DNA of 15,956 bases from CAZJQD01 sp964548165 [NCBI: uncultured bacterium] (GCA_964548165.1 CAZJQD010000064.1:1-15956), one strand, 5' to 3'; counted from the first letter of the stretch, positions 1 to 8,875 are shown. Notes: generated by a model from the letters alone, not told the origin. Numbers and translations: made by a program.

Positions 1-1159
1 CGCCAGCAAGGCTCTCGCGCGCACGTACAACATGATGCGGATCGTGATCGGGGGCCGGATCCCCGGGTACGCGGAGCACGCGGACCGCATGACGGCGCGG
101 GAGTATGTCGACCAGGTGATCGACAAGAAGCTCGTGGATCCGGTCCTGACGACCCAGCTCTCGAACGGCTTCGTCCTGAAGCGCCTCCTCGCCGACTACC
201 TGGGGGCGGACGAGGAATCGAAGGGGTATGCGACGCTCCTGGAGTGGAGCAATCTCGATTACCTCCCCGACGTCACCCGCCGGTTCGTCCCCGTGAAGGC
301 GGTCCGGATCTGCGCGGTGCAGTACGAGATGCGCTACATCGAGAGCTTCGAGGCGTTCGCCAAGCAGTGCGAGTTCTTCGTGGACGTGGCCTCGGATTAC
401 CGGAGCGATTTCATCCTCTTCCCGGAGATGTTTACGACCCAGCTCCTCTCGTTCCAGGAACCCCTGCGTCCCGCGCTCGCGATGCGCAAGCTGGCGGAGT
501 ACACGCCGCGGTATCTCGAGCTCTTCGCGGTGCTGGCGGTGAAGTACAACGTGAACATCATCGGTGGTTCGCATTTCACGATCGAGGAGGACAATCTCTA
601 CAACATCGCCTACCTCTTCCGCCGCGACGGCACGATCGGCAAGCAGTACAAGCTCCACGTCACCCCCAGCGAGCGCCGGTGGTGGGGGGTGAAGCCCGGC
701 AACAAGCTCGAGGTCTTCGACACGGACTGCGGCCGGATCAGCATCCAGATCTGCTACGACGTGGAGTTCCCGGAGCTGGGGCGGATCGCGGCGGACAAGG
801 GCGCCCAGATCATCTTCGTCCCGTTCTGCACGGATGAGCGCTACGCCTACCTGCGCGTCCGTTACTGCGCCCAGGCGCGCTGTATCGAGAACCACGTCTA
901 TGTCGTCATCGCCGGGAGCGTGGGAAATATCCCCCAGGTCGACAACGTCGACATTCACTATGCCCAATCCGCGATCTTCACGCCGTCGGACATCCCGTTC
1001 TCGCGGGACGCGATCCAGTACGAGGCGACACCGAACATCGAGACCGTGATCGTGGACGACGTGGACCTCGAGCTCTTGAAGGCGCACAAGCAGACGGGCA
1101 CGGTCCTGAACTGGAAGGACCGCCGCGGCGATCTCTACAAGCTCGACTACGACTGTTGA
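1..1159 (+). CDS. GNAT-nitrilase fusion hydrolase (5' end outside window)
   Basis: The reading frame is open from the first bases, so the gene starts upstream and only its C-terminal part is seen. The first ~90 residues ([11 protein letters not shown]..., [23 protein letters not shown]) match the linker and tail of a GNAT acetyltransferase domain. From about base 296 a complete carbon-nitrogen hydrolase (nitrilase superfamily) domain follows. Its Glu-Lys-Cys triad is visible: Glu in LFPEMF (bases 425-427), Lys in QYKLH (650-652) and Cys in IQICYD (752-754). This arrangement resembles Bacillus YhcX-type fusions, which are predicted cytoplasmic amidases or acyltransferases of unknown substrate. 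The methionine at base 32 lies inside the conserved GNAT end and is not a credible start. The gene converges on the next one with a 7-bp gap. The family is clear; the substrate is unknown. Confidence 0.9.
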   Translation, partial: ASKALARTYNMMRIVIGGRIPGYAEHADRMTAREYVDQVIDKKLVDPVLTTQLSNGFVLKRLLADYLGADEESKGYATLLEWSNLDYLPDVTRRFVPVKAVRICAVQYEMRYIESFEAFAKQCEFFVDVASDYRSDFILFPEMFTTQLLSFQEPLRPALAMRKLAEYTPRYLELFAVLAVKYNVNIIGGSHFTIEEDNLYNIAYLFRRDGTIGKQYKLHVTPSERRWWGVKPGNKLEVFDTDCGRISIQICYDVEFPELGRIAADKGAQIIFVPFCTDERYAYLRVRYCAQARCIENHVYVVIAGSVGNIPQVDNVDIHYAQSAIFTPSDIPFSRDAIQYEATPNIETVIVDDVDLELLKAHKQTGTVLNWKDRRGDLYKLDYDC

Positions 1160-1166
1160 GCCGCGG

Positions 1167-2117
1167 TCAGCTCCAGTAGGGGTGGCCGGGGTGGAGCCTG
1201 GAGGCGAGTTCGGTCATGACGCGCGCCAGGGCTTCGTCTCCCTCGGTTCCCGCAAAGGCGATCAGCTCCGCGAGCACGTCCGCGTCGCCGGTTGTTGCCT
1301 GGAGCGCGGCCAGGAGAAGGGACCGCGCCTCCGCGCGGCGGCCGGAATCGGCAAGGAGGCGGGAGAGCCAGACGGCGGGGGCGGCGTAGGCGGGCTCGGC
1401 CGCGCACGTGGACCGCAGTAGAGCTTCAGCGCCGGCGACCTCGCCTCGCTTCAGGAGACGCACCGCGACGATCAGGCGGATGCCGGGGTGGTCCTGGCCG
1501 TCAGCGATCGCGCGTTCCGCTCTTCTTCCATACGTCTCGGGATCGCGCCCCGCGAGGAGGCCGTCGTGGTGGACGCGGACGAGGGAACGCGCGGTGCGGT
1601 AGCCGGCGCGGCGAGCCGAGAAGTCGACGAGCTCGTGGACGGGGCCCTCCCAGCGCGCGTCGCCGCCGGGGCCGTGCCGCCGGAAGAGCCGGACCTTGGC
1701 CGAGAGAAACCAGTGCGGGGCGATCGCGGCGGCTTCGCCCGTCGTGGGGCGCGTGGTCGCGGGGTCGCTGCCGTTCACGTAGTTAATCGTCTCGAGGACG
1801 TAGGCGTCGGCGTCGCTGCCCTGCGTCAACGCCTCGAGCTGGATGGGCCCGTCGGCGGTGAGCCACTCGTCGGCGTCTAGGGAGAGGACCCACTCCGAGC
1901 GACCCGCATCGAGCGCGGCGTTCCGGGCGGCGGAGAGATCGTCGTCCCACGGGCGATCGACGATGGTCGCGCCGTGCGCGCGAAGGATCGCCTTCGTGTC
2001 ATCGGTCGATCCCGTGTCGACGGCCGTCAGCTCCCAGCCCTGGTCCGAGAGCGGCTCCAGGAGGCGCGGAAGGGTGCCGGCGCCGTTTCGCACGATGAGC
2101 GAGAGGCCGATCGTCAT
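1167..2117 (-). CDS. Family 2 glycosyltransferase, WaaE-like, with TPR-like tail
   Basis: A 316-residue protein with a GT-A fold. The N terminus reads MTIGLSLIVRNGAGTL, followed by VDTGSTDDT (residues 34-41) and the metal-binding DAD at 81-83 in LSLDADEWL. The GPVHE segment is typical of WaaE/KdtX-like transferases that add sugars to lipopolysaccharide core or other envelope glycans. Roughly the last 100 residues are helical and Ala/Leu-rich with a two-helix periodicity, like degenerate TPR repeats. I chose the ATG at 2117 because it sits directly before the first beta strand. The frame stays open upstream to 2171, but those codons read through repeat element A and encode MSLWFQF..., a repeat artefact. 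No strong ribosome binding site is seen. Donor and acceptor cannot be told. Confidence 0.85.
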   Translation of the reverse strand: MTIGLSLIVRNGAGTLPRLLEPLSDQGWELTAVDTGSTDDTKAILRAHGATIVDRPWDDDLSAARNAALDAGRSEWVLSLDADEWLTADGPIQLEALTQGSDADAYVLETINYVNGSDPATTRPTTGEAAAIAPHWFLSAKVRLFRRHGPGGDARWEGPVHELVDFSARRAGYRTARSLVRVHHDGLLAGRDPETYGRRAERAIADGQDHPGIRLIVAVRLLKRGEVAGAEALLRSTCAAEPAYAAPAVWLSRLLADSGRRAEARSLLLAALQATTGDADVLAELIAFAGTEGDEALARVMTELASRLHPGHPYWS

Positions 2118-2156
2118 TTCAAACCTGCGCAAAGTGGTGGATGAATTCGGAAATTG

Positions 2157-2353
2157 GAACCACAGAGACACAGAGGCACTGAGAACGTCAAAAGCCCTAG
2201 CAGGGGGAGAATCAGAAACAAGATCAGAAACGGAACCAGAATCGTGATCTTGCTTGCAGTCGGGGACTTGATGGGGAGGAGGCGGCCCTGCGCTTGGGAT
2301 ATCGCCTCTCCCTGGGTCTGCATTTGCTCCGTGTCTCCGTGTCTCTGTGGTTC
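2157..2353. repeat. Inverted-repeat intergenic element A (CACAGAGACAC type)
   Basis: This fills the 269-bp gap between the peptidase and the glycosyltransferase. The left arm at 2157-2183 begins GAACCACAGAGACACAGAGG. The right arm at 2327-2353 is its inverse, ending TGTCTCTGTGGTTC, and matches at 24 of 27 positions. The ~140-bp interior is less GC-rich than the genes. It contains a second inverted pair (cagggggaga at 2201-2210 against tctccctg at 2307-2314), so the transcript of either strand could fold into one long hairpin. ATTC occurs eight bases outside the left arm, as in element B, but the right side lacks the outer motif. Each arm is a short tandem of CACAGAGA-like units. There is no coding capacity of its own; peptides such as EPQRHRGTE read from it are artefacts. 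Confidence 0.85.
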
Positions 2354-2386
2354 GAGATTCTTAGTCTTGAGCATTTCGGGAAGACT

Positions 2387-2974
2387 TCACGGGTAGAAGC
2401 GACCGACCCGGGGTATGCCGCCGGGTTCACGGACGTCCTCGAAGGTGAACGGGATCGTGTGCCCGTCCTTCTCGACGTGGAAGTGGAGGTGGGGCTGGGT
2501 GGAGAAGCCCGAGTTGCCGCTCGTCGCGATCCGCTCGCCGCGCCTCACGGCCTGCCCCGGCCGCACGCTGGCGCTGTCGAGGTGGGCGTAGACGCTCACC
2601 TGGCCGTCGGCGTGTCGCACGGTCACGTAGTTGGCCTCGCGCATCTCCAGCGGGAGCTCGCGGTCGGCGGCGTCCGTCTTCACCTGTCGGACCACGCCGT
2701 CCCGGGCGGCAAAGACGGGCGTGCCGATCGGCATGGCGAAGTCGAGGCTCCAGGCACTGGACCCGGTATGGCTGAAATGGCCGCCGAAGCCCTGGGCCAG
2801 GAGAAAGCGGCTCCCCGGGGGGAAGGGGAGGCGGTAGAGCGGGGGGGTGTCGTGGGCGGTCGTGATGAGCGCCGGATCGTCCTGGCCGAAGACGCTGGAG
2901 AAGAGACCGGTGCAACCCGCGAGGATCGTGATCAAGAAGAGGGCGAGAGTTGCCGAAGAGAGAGTCGAGCGCAT
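2387..2974 (-). CDS. M23 (LytM-type) peptidase lipoprotein
   Basis: A 195-residue protein with a lipoprotein signal peptide: MRST start, hydrophobic core, and lipobox LAGC with the lipidated Cys at residue 21. It is therefore expected to be membrane-anchored outside the cytoplasm. The rest is a single M23 zinc metallopeptidase domain: SLDFAMPIGTPVFAARDGVV (Asp78), YAHLDSASVRPGQ (His131) and HLHFH (His162, 164, 166). In the classical HxxxD motif the first His is four residues before the Asp; here the nearest is His69, nine residues before. This looks like the known spaced variant, although zinc binding should be confirmed. Such enzymes cut peptidoglycan cross-links or activate amidases. ATG at 2974 is preferred; GTG at 2977 is the immediate alternative. 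The gene is divergent from mreB, 43 bp away, which suggests a role alongside the elongasome. Confidence 0.9.
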   Translation of the reverse strand: MRSTLSSATLALFLITILAGCTGLFSSVFGQDDPALITTAHDTPPLYRLPFPPGSRFLLAQGFGGHFSHTGSSAWSLDFAMPIGTPVFAARDGVVRQVKTDAADRELPLEMREANYVTVRHADGQVSVYAHLDSASVRPGQAVRRGERIATSGNSGFSTQPHLHFHVEKDGHTIPFTFEDVREPGGIPRVGRFYP

Positions 2975-3017
2975 CACGACACCGACAGTTTAACCCAGGA
3001 CCGGAGGTTCCGACACC
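2975..3017. promoter_or_regulatory. Divergent promoter region between peptidase and mreB
   Basis: These 43 bases separate two divergent starts, so both promoters must lie here or run into the coding regions. GGAGG at 3003-3007 is a good ribosome binding site for mreB. An AT-rich patch (agtttaa, about 2987-2993) is the only -10-like sequence, and could serve either strand. No clear -35 box is visible. The region is defined by layout rather than by a recognised consensus. Confidence 0.35.
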
Positions 3018-4052
3018 ATGAAGCCCATCACGTTTTCCCGCATCCAGACCCTGTGGAGCCGCTTCTCCAACGACATGGGGATCGATCTCGGCACCGCCAA
3101 CACGCTCGTCTTCGTCGACGGGCGTGGCATCGTGCTGCGCGAGCCGTCCGTCGTCGCGTTGAAGGATGGCGAGGTCCTGGCGGTGGGCGAGGAGGCCAAG
3201 CAGATGGTCGGGCGCACCCCGGCCGCCATCAAGGCCATCCGCCCGATGCGCGACGGCGTGATCTCCGACTTCGACGTCACGGAGAAGATGATCCGCCACT
3301 TCATCGAGAAGGTCCACAACCGCCGCGCCCTGGTGGCGCCGCGGATCGTCATCGGCGTTCCTTCCGGCATCACCGAGGTCGAGAAGCGGGCCGTCAGGGA
3401 GTCCGCGCTCCAGGCGGGCGCCAGCCAGGTCTGGCTCATCGAGGAGTGCGTGGCGGCCGCGATCGGCTGCGAGATGCGGATCGAGGAGCCGATCGGTAAC
3501 ATGATCGTCACGATCGGCGGCGGCACGACCGAGGTGGCCGTCATCTCGCTCGGCGACATCGTCGTCGCCAGGTCGCTCCGGATGGCCGGCGACAAGATCG
3601 ACGAATCCATCATGAATTACATGCGCAAGGTCCATAACCTCCAGGTCGGCGATCGCACGGCCGAGGAGATCAAGGTCGAGATCGGCAATGTCTATCCCTC
3701 CGCCGATGACCTCGTCACGAAGGAAGTGCGCGGCAGGGATTACACCGGCATGCCCAAGACGATCCAGGTCTCAGCGGGGGAGATCCGCGAGGCCATGATG
3801 GAGCCCGTCACCGCGATCGTCGACTCGATCAAGCAGACGCTCGAGAACACGCCCCCGGAGCTGGCCGGCGACATCATGGAGAACGGCATCACCATTGCCG
3901 GCGGCGGCGCGCTCATCAAGGGGCTCCCCGAGCTGATGCGCGTCGAGACGGGCCTTCCCATCACGATCGCGCAGGATCCCCTCTCCGTCGTCTGCCTCGG
4001 TTGCGGCCGCTACCTCGGCGAACTCAAGGGCAGTCTCAGGAAAGTGGTCTGA
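3018..4052 (+). CDS. mreB: Rod-shape determining actin homologue MreB
   Basis: A 344-residue protein that is full length and typical of the family. It is a cytoplasmic actin-like ATPase whose membrane-bound filaments organise the elongasome for lateral wall synthesis. The nucleotide-binding blocks are all present: [15 protein letters not shown] near the N terminus, [33 protein letters not shown], and the C-terminal [17 protein letters not shown]. The start is ATG with GGAGG at 3003-3007, ten bases upstream. It is the first gene of the operon mreB-mreC-mreD-PBP2-rodA. A 19-bp gap leads to mreC. Confidence 0.98.
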   Translation: MKPITFSRIQTLWSRFSNDMGIDLGTANTLVFVDGRGIVLREPSVVALKDGEVLAVGEEAKQMVGRTPAAIKAIRPMRDGVISDFDVTEKMIRHFIEKVHNRRALVAPRIVIGVPSGITEVEKRAVRESALQAGASQVWLIEECVAAAIGCEMRIEEPIGNMIVTIGGGTTEVAVISLGDIVVARSLRMAGDKIDESIMNYMRKVHNLQVGDRTAEEIKVEIGNVYPSADDLVTKEVRGRDYTGMPKTIQVSAGEIREAMMEPVTAIVDSIKQTLENTPPELAGDIMENGITIAGGGALIKGLPELMRVETGLPITIAQDPLSVVCLGCGRYLGELKGSLRKVV

Positions 4053-4071
4053 GGAGAACGCGCCGTCCCCC

Positions 4072-5070
4072 GTGCTTGCTCGCCCCCTTGATACCGGTTG
4101 CCGCGTCGACGGCGATCGCCGCGCCCGCGCGATCCTCGCCTACGCGCTTTCCATCGCGATCTGCGGATCGATCCTGCACCACATCCCCGGCCTCCATTCC
4201 TATCGTTCCTGGCTCCTGACCCCGTTCCAGCCCGTCCTGGCGGCCACCGGCACCGTCCGGGCCGCGCTCATCGCGGCGGCGTCGTCGCGCGCTTCGCTCG
4301 GCGATGACAGCCTCGACGGGGCGTCGCTCCGGATGAATTACGCCGCCACGCAGGTCCGGGCGGCGCAGTTGGAGAGCGAGCTCAACAGCCTTCGGGCCTC
4401 GATCGGGATGGGCGCGGTGACGGGATTCACGGGCGTGACCGCCTCGGTGACGGCGGGATCCTCGGGCTTCGAACAGCGCACGCTCATGATCGACAAGGGC
4501 CTCGTGCACGGCGTGAGGACCGGGAGCATCGTCCTGGGATCGGGGGAGGGCGGGCGCGTGGGGATCGTCGGCCGCGTGATCGAGGCGGGTCCGGCGATGG
4601 CCAAGGTGCTGACCATCCTCGATCCGTCCTGCCGCGTCTCTGTCCGGTTGAAAGGCGAGGAGGGCTTCGTCTACGCAGGGTCCGCCCAGCGCAGCACCGG
4701 CAAGCTCGATTTCGTCCCGCGGGACCTGGCGGTCTCCGTCGGCGATCCCATCGTGACGGCCGCCGAGGGCTCGCTCTTTCCCGCCGACTTTGCGATCGGG
4801 GAGATTGCCTCGCTGGGGGCAGGTAACGGGGTCTTTCATGATCTCCGCGTGAAGCCCGTCGTCGACATCGCCGGCGCGCGCTACGTCTGGGTCATGACCA
4901 GGGAGCGCGGGTCCATGTCCTCGCGCGAGAGGGCGAACGGCCAGCGCGAGAGGTCGATCGAGGCCGCAAGCGGTCCCGCGTCCGGTGACGCGCCTGGTGC
5001 CGCGCCCGAGGGGGAGGCCGACGCCGCACGCGTTCTCCCGGCTGACGTCGTCCCGGAGGCCCGGCCATGA
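4072..5070 (+). CDS. mreC: Rod-shape determining protein MreC
   Basis: A 332-residue bitopic membrane protein. A cytoplasmic N terminus is followed by one membrane segment (about residues 20-37), a short coiled coil (about 85-112) and the periplasmic MreC beta domain (about 120-275; landmarks TLMIDKGLVHGVRTGS, GRVGIVGRVIEAGP, RVKPVVDIAGARYVWV). MreC links MreB to PBP2-RodA and activates synthesis. The last ~50 residues are a polar, Ala/Glu/Arg-rich, probably disordered tail. The start is GTG, with GAGGAG at 4051-4056 just after the mreB stop. The spacing is long, so a slightly different start is possible. The stop overlaps the mreD start (ATGA). Confidence 0.95.
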   Translation: MLARPLDTGCRVDGDRRARAILAYALSIAICGSILHHIPGLHSYRSWLLTPFQPVLAATGTVRAALIAAASSRASLGDDSLDGASLRMNYAATQVRAAQLESELNSLRASIGMGAVTGFTGVTASVTAGSSGFEQRTLMIDKGLVHGVRTGSIVLGSGEGGRVGIVGRVIEAGPAMAKVLTILDPSCRVSVRLKGEEGFVYAGSAQRSTGKLDFVPRDLAVSVGDPIVTAAEGSLFPADFAIGEIASLGAGNGVFHDLRVKPVVDIAGARYVWVMTRERGSMSSRERANGQRERSIEAASGPASGDAPGAAPEGEADAARVLPADVVPEARP

Positions 5071-5585
5071 GGCTTCGCGCGCCGGAGACTGCCCTGCCCG
5101 CGCTCTCGTGGAGCCGCATGTTCTTCGTCATCGGCGGCGCCTTGCTCCTGTCGCTGACCATCGAGCCCGCGCTCGGGATCCTTTTGCCGGTCTCGCCGGC
5201 GATCTCCCTGGCCGTTGTCGGCATCATCGCCGCGCACAATGGTGCGCTAGCCGGGGTCGTCAGCGGCGTCGTGGCGGGACTCGTCCTGGATCTCATCGGG
5301 GGCGGCGCTCTGGGCGTCCAACTGGGTTCGTATGCCCTGGCTGGCTACGCGGTCGGCCGCGCGATGCGCCTGGTGCCTGCCTGGCACCCGCTCCTGAGAT
5401 TGGCCGTCGTCACGCCGCTCCTGGCGCTCCAGGTACCCGTTGCCGGTCTCCTGGCGCGCCTGGCCGGCAGTTCCTTCGGCTTCGGACCGAGAACGCTCCT
5501 GGTCTTCATCGTCGTGCAGTTGGCGACGGTCCTGGCCATCACGCCCCTCGTGGCGGCGGTTCAACCGGGACCGCAGCGCGCCTAG
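5067..5585 (+). CDS. mreD: Rod-shape determining membrane protein MreD
   Basis: A 172-residue, almost entirely hydrophobic protein with about five membrane segments, of normal MreD length. Sequence similarity in this family is weak. The call rests on position between mreC and PBP2, size, and the typical G-rich middle (GVVSGVVAGLVLDLIGGGALGVQ). The ATG overlaps the mreC stop by four bases, which suggests translational coupling. GGAGG at 5055-5059 gives a good ribosome binding site. It is part of the MreBCD complex in the inner membrane. Confidence 0.93.
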   Translation: MRLRAPETALPALSWSRMFFVIGGALLLSLTIEPALGILLPVSPAISLAVVGIIAAHNGALAGVVSGVVAGLVLDLIGGGALGVQLGSYALAGYAVGRAMRLVPAWHPLLRLAVVTPLLALQVPVAGLLARLAGSSFGFGPRTLLVFIVVQLATVLAITPLVAAVQPGPQRA

Positions 5586-5594
5586 GCCGCGTCC

Positions 5595-7415
5595 ATGCGC
5601 GCCGACTCCCTGGCTCTCTCTCCCCAGCGTTTCCTCGTGGTCGCCCTGGGTATGCTCGGCATCGCGGCGGCGGTCCTGGCGAGAAGCTTCTTTCTCCAGG
5701 TTATGGAGGGAGATCGCTTTGCCGCCGTCTCGGCGGATAACGCCATCCAGGATCGCGTCCTTCGACCTCCGAGGGGAGTCCTGGTTGATCACCGGGGACG
5801 CGTCCTGGCAACGAATCGCCCCTCCTTCGATCTCACGTTCCTCCCGAAGGGCGTACTCCCCGACGAGTATCCGCACGTCGCCTCCGTCGTTGCCTCCCTG
5901 ACCGATCAGGACTCCGCCGCGCTCCTCGAGCTCATGCGCGACGCGCGCAAGCGCCCCTTCACCTCCGTCCTGTTGGCGCAGGACGTCTCGCGACGGACCG
6001 TCGCGATGGTGGCGGAGCGCCGGTCAACGCTCCCGGGCGTACTCATCGAGAATCGCGCGGTTCGCTACTATCCCCTTGGGCCGGCCACGGCCCACCTACT
6101 CGGTTACATCGGCGAGATCTCGCAGGAGGAGATCGAGTCGGGCGGCACCTACATCCGTGGAGACTGGGTCGGCCGCGGCGGCGTCGAGCTGGCGCTGGAG
6201 GACGCGCTCCAGGGGGTTCGCGGGAGGGAATCGGTCGAGGTCGACGCGCTGGGCCAGTCGATCCGCCAGTTGAGCGTGACGCCCCCGGAGCCGGGCGCGC
6301 GCGTGGTCCTGACGGCGGACGCCGACATCCAGCAGTGGGCGCACGAGGCCTTCTCGGGCAAGCAGGGCGCCCTGGTCGCGATCGATCCCTCGACGGGCCG
6401 CATCCTCGGGATCTACTCGGCGCCCACCTACGACCCGAACGTCTTCGTGGATCGCAAGCGGAGCGCGGAGCGGGCCGCGGTCTTCGCCGACACCAGCCTC
6501 CCGCTCTTCAATCGGGCGCTCATGTCGACCTACTCCCCGGGCTCGACCTTCAAGACCATCACCATGATCGCGGGCCTTATCACCGGCCGGCTGACGCCCA
6601 CGACGACGATGTCCTGCGGCGGCATGCACGCGGGAATGAAGTGCTGGAAGGACGGCGGGCACGGGTCGCTCGATCTCATTCATGCCTACCAGAATTCCTG
6701 CAACGTCTACTTCTACAAGGCCGGCGAGCGGGTCTGGATCGAACCCATTCACCGGGCCGCCCGCGCGCTCGGTCTCGATGAGTTCCCGGGCTTTGGCGTC
6801 GGCCCGGAAGTTCACGGCGTCGTGCCGACCCCGCAGTGGGAGCGCGCCAACGTGCGGGGGCCGGACGGCGAGCACTGGGGCACGGGCGACGTGCGTAACA
6901 CCGCCATCGGCCAGGGCTACGTGGCCGTGTCGCCGGCACAGATGGCCCTGGTGGCGGGGAGCGCGCCGCGTGGCGGCATTCGCATGCGTCCCTCGATCCT
7001 GGAGCGGATGGAAGGGCCGAACGGAGAAGTGCTCGCGACCTTCGACACCAAGGTCGCCGACAACCTTCACCTTTCCGCCGAGAACGTGGCAACGGTGCGG
7101 GAGGCGATGAAGCTGGTGGTGGAGGCGGGAACCGGTCGCCGCGCGCGGATCCCCGGGCTCTCGATCGGCGGCAAGACGGGTACGGCGCAGAACCCTCACG
7201 GCCAGGATCACGCGTGGTTCATCTGCGCGGCGCCCCTGGAATCGCCGCGGCTGGCCATGTGCGTCCTGGTGGAACACGCGGGCACGGGCGGCGGCGCCAT
7301 TGCCGCACCGATCGCGCGCTACGTGATGGAGCGGTACGCCGTGCGCGAGGGCTGGCTCCCGGATACCACGGCTCTCGGGCCCGTTCCGCTGATGCCGCGC
7401 CCGGGCACTCACTGA
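5595..7415 (+). CDS. mrdA: Penicillin-binding protein 2 (peptidoglycan transpeptidase)
   Basis: A 606-residue class B PBP. One N-terminal membrane anchor (about residues 12-36) is followed by the pedestal domain (RPPRGVLVDHRGRVLATN; GYIGEISQEE; GRGGVELALEDALQG) and a transpeptidase domain with all three active-site motifs. These are SxxK as STFK with nucleophile Ser317, SxN as SCN starting at 368, and KTGT starting at 527. It cross-links new lateral-wall peptidoglycan in the periplasm as partner of RodA. Two Cys (in MSCGG and MKCWK) flank a loop before the GHGSLD segment, as in many PBP2 proteins. The gene starts 9 bp after mreD, and its TGA shares one base with the rodA ATG (TGATG). Confidence 0.97.
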   Translation: MRADSLALSPQRFLVVALGMLGIAAAVLARSFFLQVMEGDRFAAVSADNAIQDRVLRPPRGVLVDHRGRVLATNRPSFDLTFLPKGVLPDEYPHVASVVASLTDQDSAALLELMRDARKRPFTSVLLAQDVSRRTVAMVAERRSTLPGVLIENRAVRYYPLGPATAHLLGYIGEISQEEIESGGTYIRGDWVGRGGVELALEDALQGVRGRESVEVDALGQSIRQLSVTPPEPGARVVLTADADIQQWAHEAFSGKQGALVAIDPSTGRILGIYSAPTYDPNVFVDRKRSAERAAVFADTSLPLFNRALMSTYSPGSTFKTITMIAGLITGRLTPTTTMSCGGMHAGMKCWKDGGHGSLDLIHAYQNSCNVYFYKAGERVWIEPIHRAARALGLDEFPGFGVGPEVHGVVPTPQWERANVRGPDGEHWGTGDVRNTAIGQGYVAVSPAQMALVAGSAPRGGIRMRPSILERMEGPNGEVLATFDTKVADNLHLSAENVATVREAMKLVVEAGTGRRARIPGLSIGGKTGTAQNPHGQDHAWFICAAPLESPRLAMCVLVEHAGTGGGAIAAPIARYVMERYAVREGWLPDTTALGPVPLMPRPGTH

Positions 7416-8875
7416 TGGCGCGCGTGGCTCGCCGTCCATCGGCAAGCGTCTCCCTCTGGGAACGCCTGGCACCCGAGGGTGGATTCCCGCTCACGATCGA
7501 CCCCTGGCTCGTGGTGCCCGCCTTCGTCATTCTCGGCTTCTCCCTGGCCGCTCTCTTCTCGGTCGTCTATCACCCGGTCGCGTTCGAGATCAACCCGGCG
7601 CTGGCAAGCGAGATGGCGACGCCGTTCACCAAGCACCTCCTCTGGGGGATCCTGGGGATCGTGGGGATGTCCTTTGTTGCCGGACTCAGCCCTTCGCACC
7701 TCCACGCGCGGGCGCGCTGGCTGTACGCGGGCGGGCTTCTTCTGCTCGTTGCCACTCTCCTGGTGGGCATCAAGGTCCGCAACATCCGCGCCTGGCTCTC
7801 GCTGGGGTTCCTGACGTTCCAGCCCTCGGAGCTCGTGAAGGTGATCCTGGTGATCGCCCTGGCGCGCTACCTGGCGCGGCCCGCGCGACGGGCCCGGCCG
7901 CTCGAGACGCTCCTCGGTTGCGCCGTGATCGTGGGCGTGCCTGCCGCGCTCGTCCTGAAGCAGCCGGACATGGGGACCGTGATCGTCTATCTCTCGCTCC
8001 TGGCGACGATGCCCTTTGTCGCGGGCCTGCCGTCGCGCTACCTCGTCCTGATCGTGCTCTCGAGCGTGCTGGCGGGGGTCCGGCTCCTCGCGGGCATTGC
8101 CCAGGAGCAGCTGGGTTTCCTGCCGCCGGGCGCGCTGGCGACCTTCATCACTGACTCGGGCGCGGCGATCGTCCTCTTCGCGGCCGCGGCGTTCCTGGGC
8201 ACCCTGGTGGCGGGGACGATGGCGGGCCTGAAGGTTCGCAACGCGTTCACGACCTGGCTCTTCTGCCTGTTACCCGCCGGCGCGTGGCTGGGCAGCTTCG
8301 GGCTCGAAGGTCATCTCAAGGCCTACCAGAAATTGCGCCTGCTGACGTTCCTTGCGCCCCAGCTCGATCCCAAGGGTTCGGGCTACAACATCATCCAGTC
8401 CCAGATCGCCTACGGCTCGGGCGGTCTCTGGGGTCGTGGATTTCGCGGGGCAACCCAGTCCGCGCTCGGGTTCCTTCCCGAGCGGCAGACGGACTTCATC
8501 TTCTCGGTCATCGGGGAGGTCTTTGGCTTCCTGGGGGTCGTGGTGGTCGTCCTGGCCTTCGTCGCGCTCTGCCTGCGCGTCCTGTGGATCGGGAGCCGGG
8601 CGACGAGCCGCTTCGGCGGCCTGCTCTGCGCCGGCTACGCGACGATCGTGATGACGCACGTGGCCGTGAACATGGGCATGGCGATCGGGATCATGCCGAT
8701 CATGGGAATCCCCCTGCCGCTGGCGTCGTATGGCGGAACGGCGATGCTGGCGACCTTCCTGATGCTGGGCGTCGTGCTGGCCGTGGAGCGGGATCAGAAG
8801 CTGGCGCCCGAGCGTCGCCAGCGAGCCTACCGGCCCGGCGCCGAGCTCGAGGAGCTCAACCGCCTCACCGCGTGA
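7415..8875 (+). CDS. rodA: RodA, SEDS peptidoglycan glycosyltransferase, enlarged
   Basis: A 486-residue multi-pass membrane protein that polymerises lipid II, working with the PBP2 encoded just before it. The SEDS landmarks are in order: FQPSELVKV, KQPDMGT (Pro at 184), LAPQLDPKGSGYNIIQSQIAYGSGGLWGRG, FLPERQTDFIFSVIGE, and the C-terminal MPIMGIPLPLASYGG. It is much longer than the ~370 residues usual for RodA. The extra length is mainly between PDMGT and the AYQKLRLL segment (residues ~188-302), where there appear to be two additional membrane helices. I take the start as ATG at 7415, which overlaps the PBP2 stop. The frame is open further upstream (to 7214) only as a shadow of PBP2. Confidence 0.95.
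   Translation: MARVARRPSASVSLWERLAPEGGFPLTIDPWLVVPAFVILGFSLAALFSVVYHPVAFEINPALASEMATPFTKHLLWGILGIVGMSFVAGLSPSHLHARARWLYAGGLLLLVATLLVGIKVRNIRAWLSLGFLTFQPSELVKVILVIALARYLARPARRARPLETLLGCAVIVGVPAALVLKQPDMGTVIVYLSLLATMPFVAGLPSRYLVLIVLSSVLAGVRLLAGIAQEQLGFLPPGALATFITDSGAAIVLFAAAAFLGTLVAGTMAGLKVRNAFTTWLFCLLPAGAWLGSFGLEGHLKAYQKLRLLTFLAPQLDPKGSGYNIIQSQIAYGSGGLWGRGFRGATQSALGFLPERQTDFIFSVIGEVFGFLGVVVVVLAFVALCLRVLWIGSRATSRFGGLLCAGYATIVMTHVAVNMGMAIGIMPIMGIPLPLASYGGTAMLATFLMLGVVLAVERDQKLAPERRQRAYRPGAELEELNRLTA

Noticed and set aside
1160-1166. A terminator between the first two convergent genes
   Set aside because: The gap is seven bases, and no hairpin followed by a T run is present on either strand.
2157-2353. 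CACAGAGA tandem units as a CRISPR or a full insertion sequence
   Set aside because: The units are very short and arranged as two inverted arms. There is no transposase gene in or next to any of the three elements.
2114-2430. Several short frames on both strands giving NHRDTE, EPQRHRGTE or LCLCGS peptides
   Set aside because: These are translations of the CACAGAGACAC repeat arms and recur wherever such repeats occur; no gene is supported.
2427-3635. Long minus-strand open frame across the peptidase and mreB
   Set aside because: It is out of frame with the peptidase and antisense to mreB, with biased Asp/Arg/His composition and no motif.
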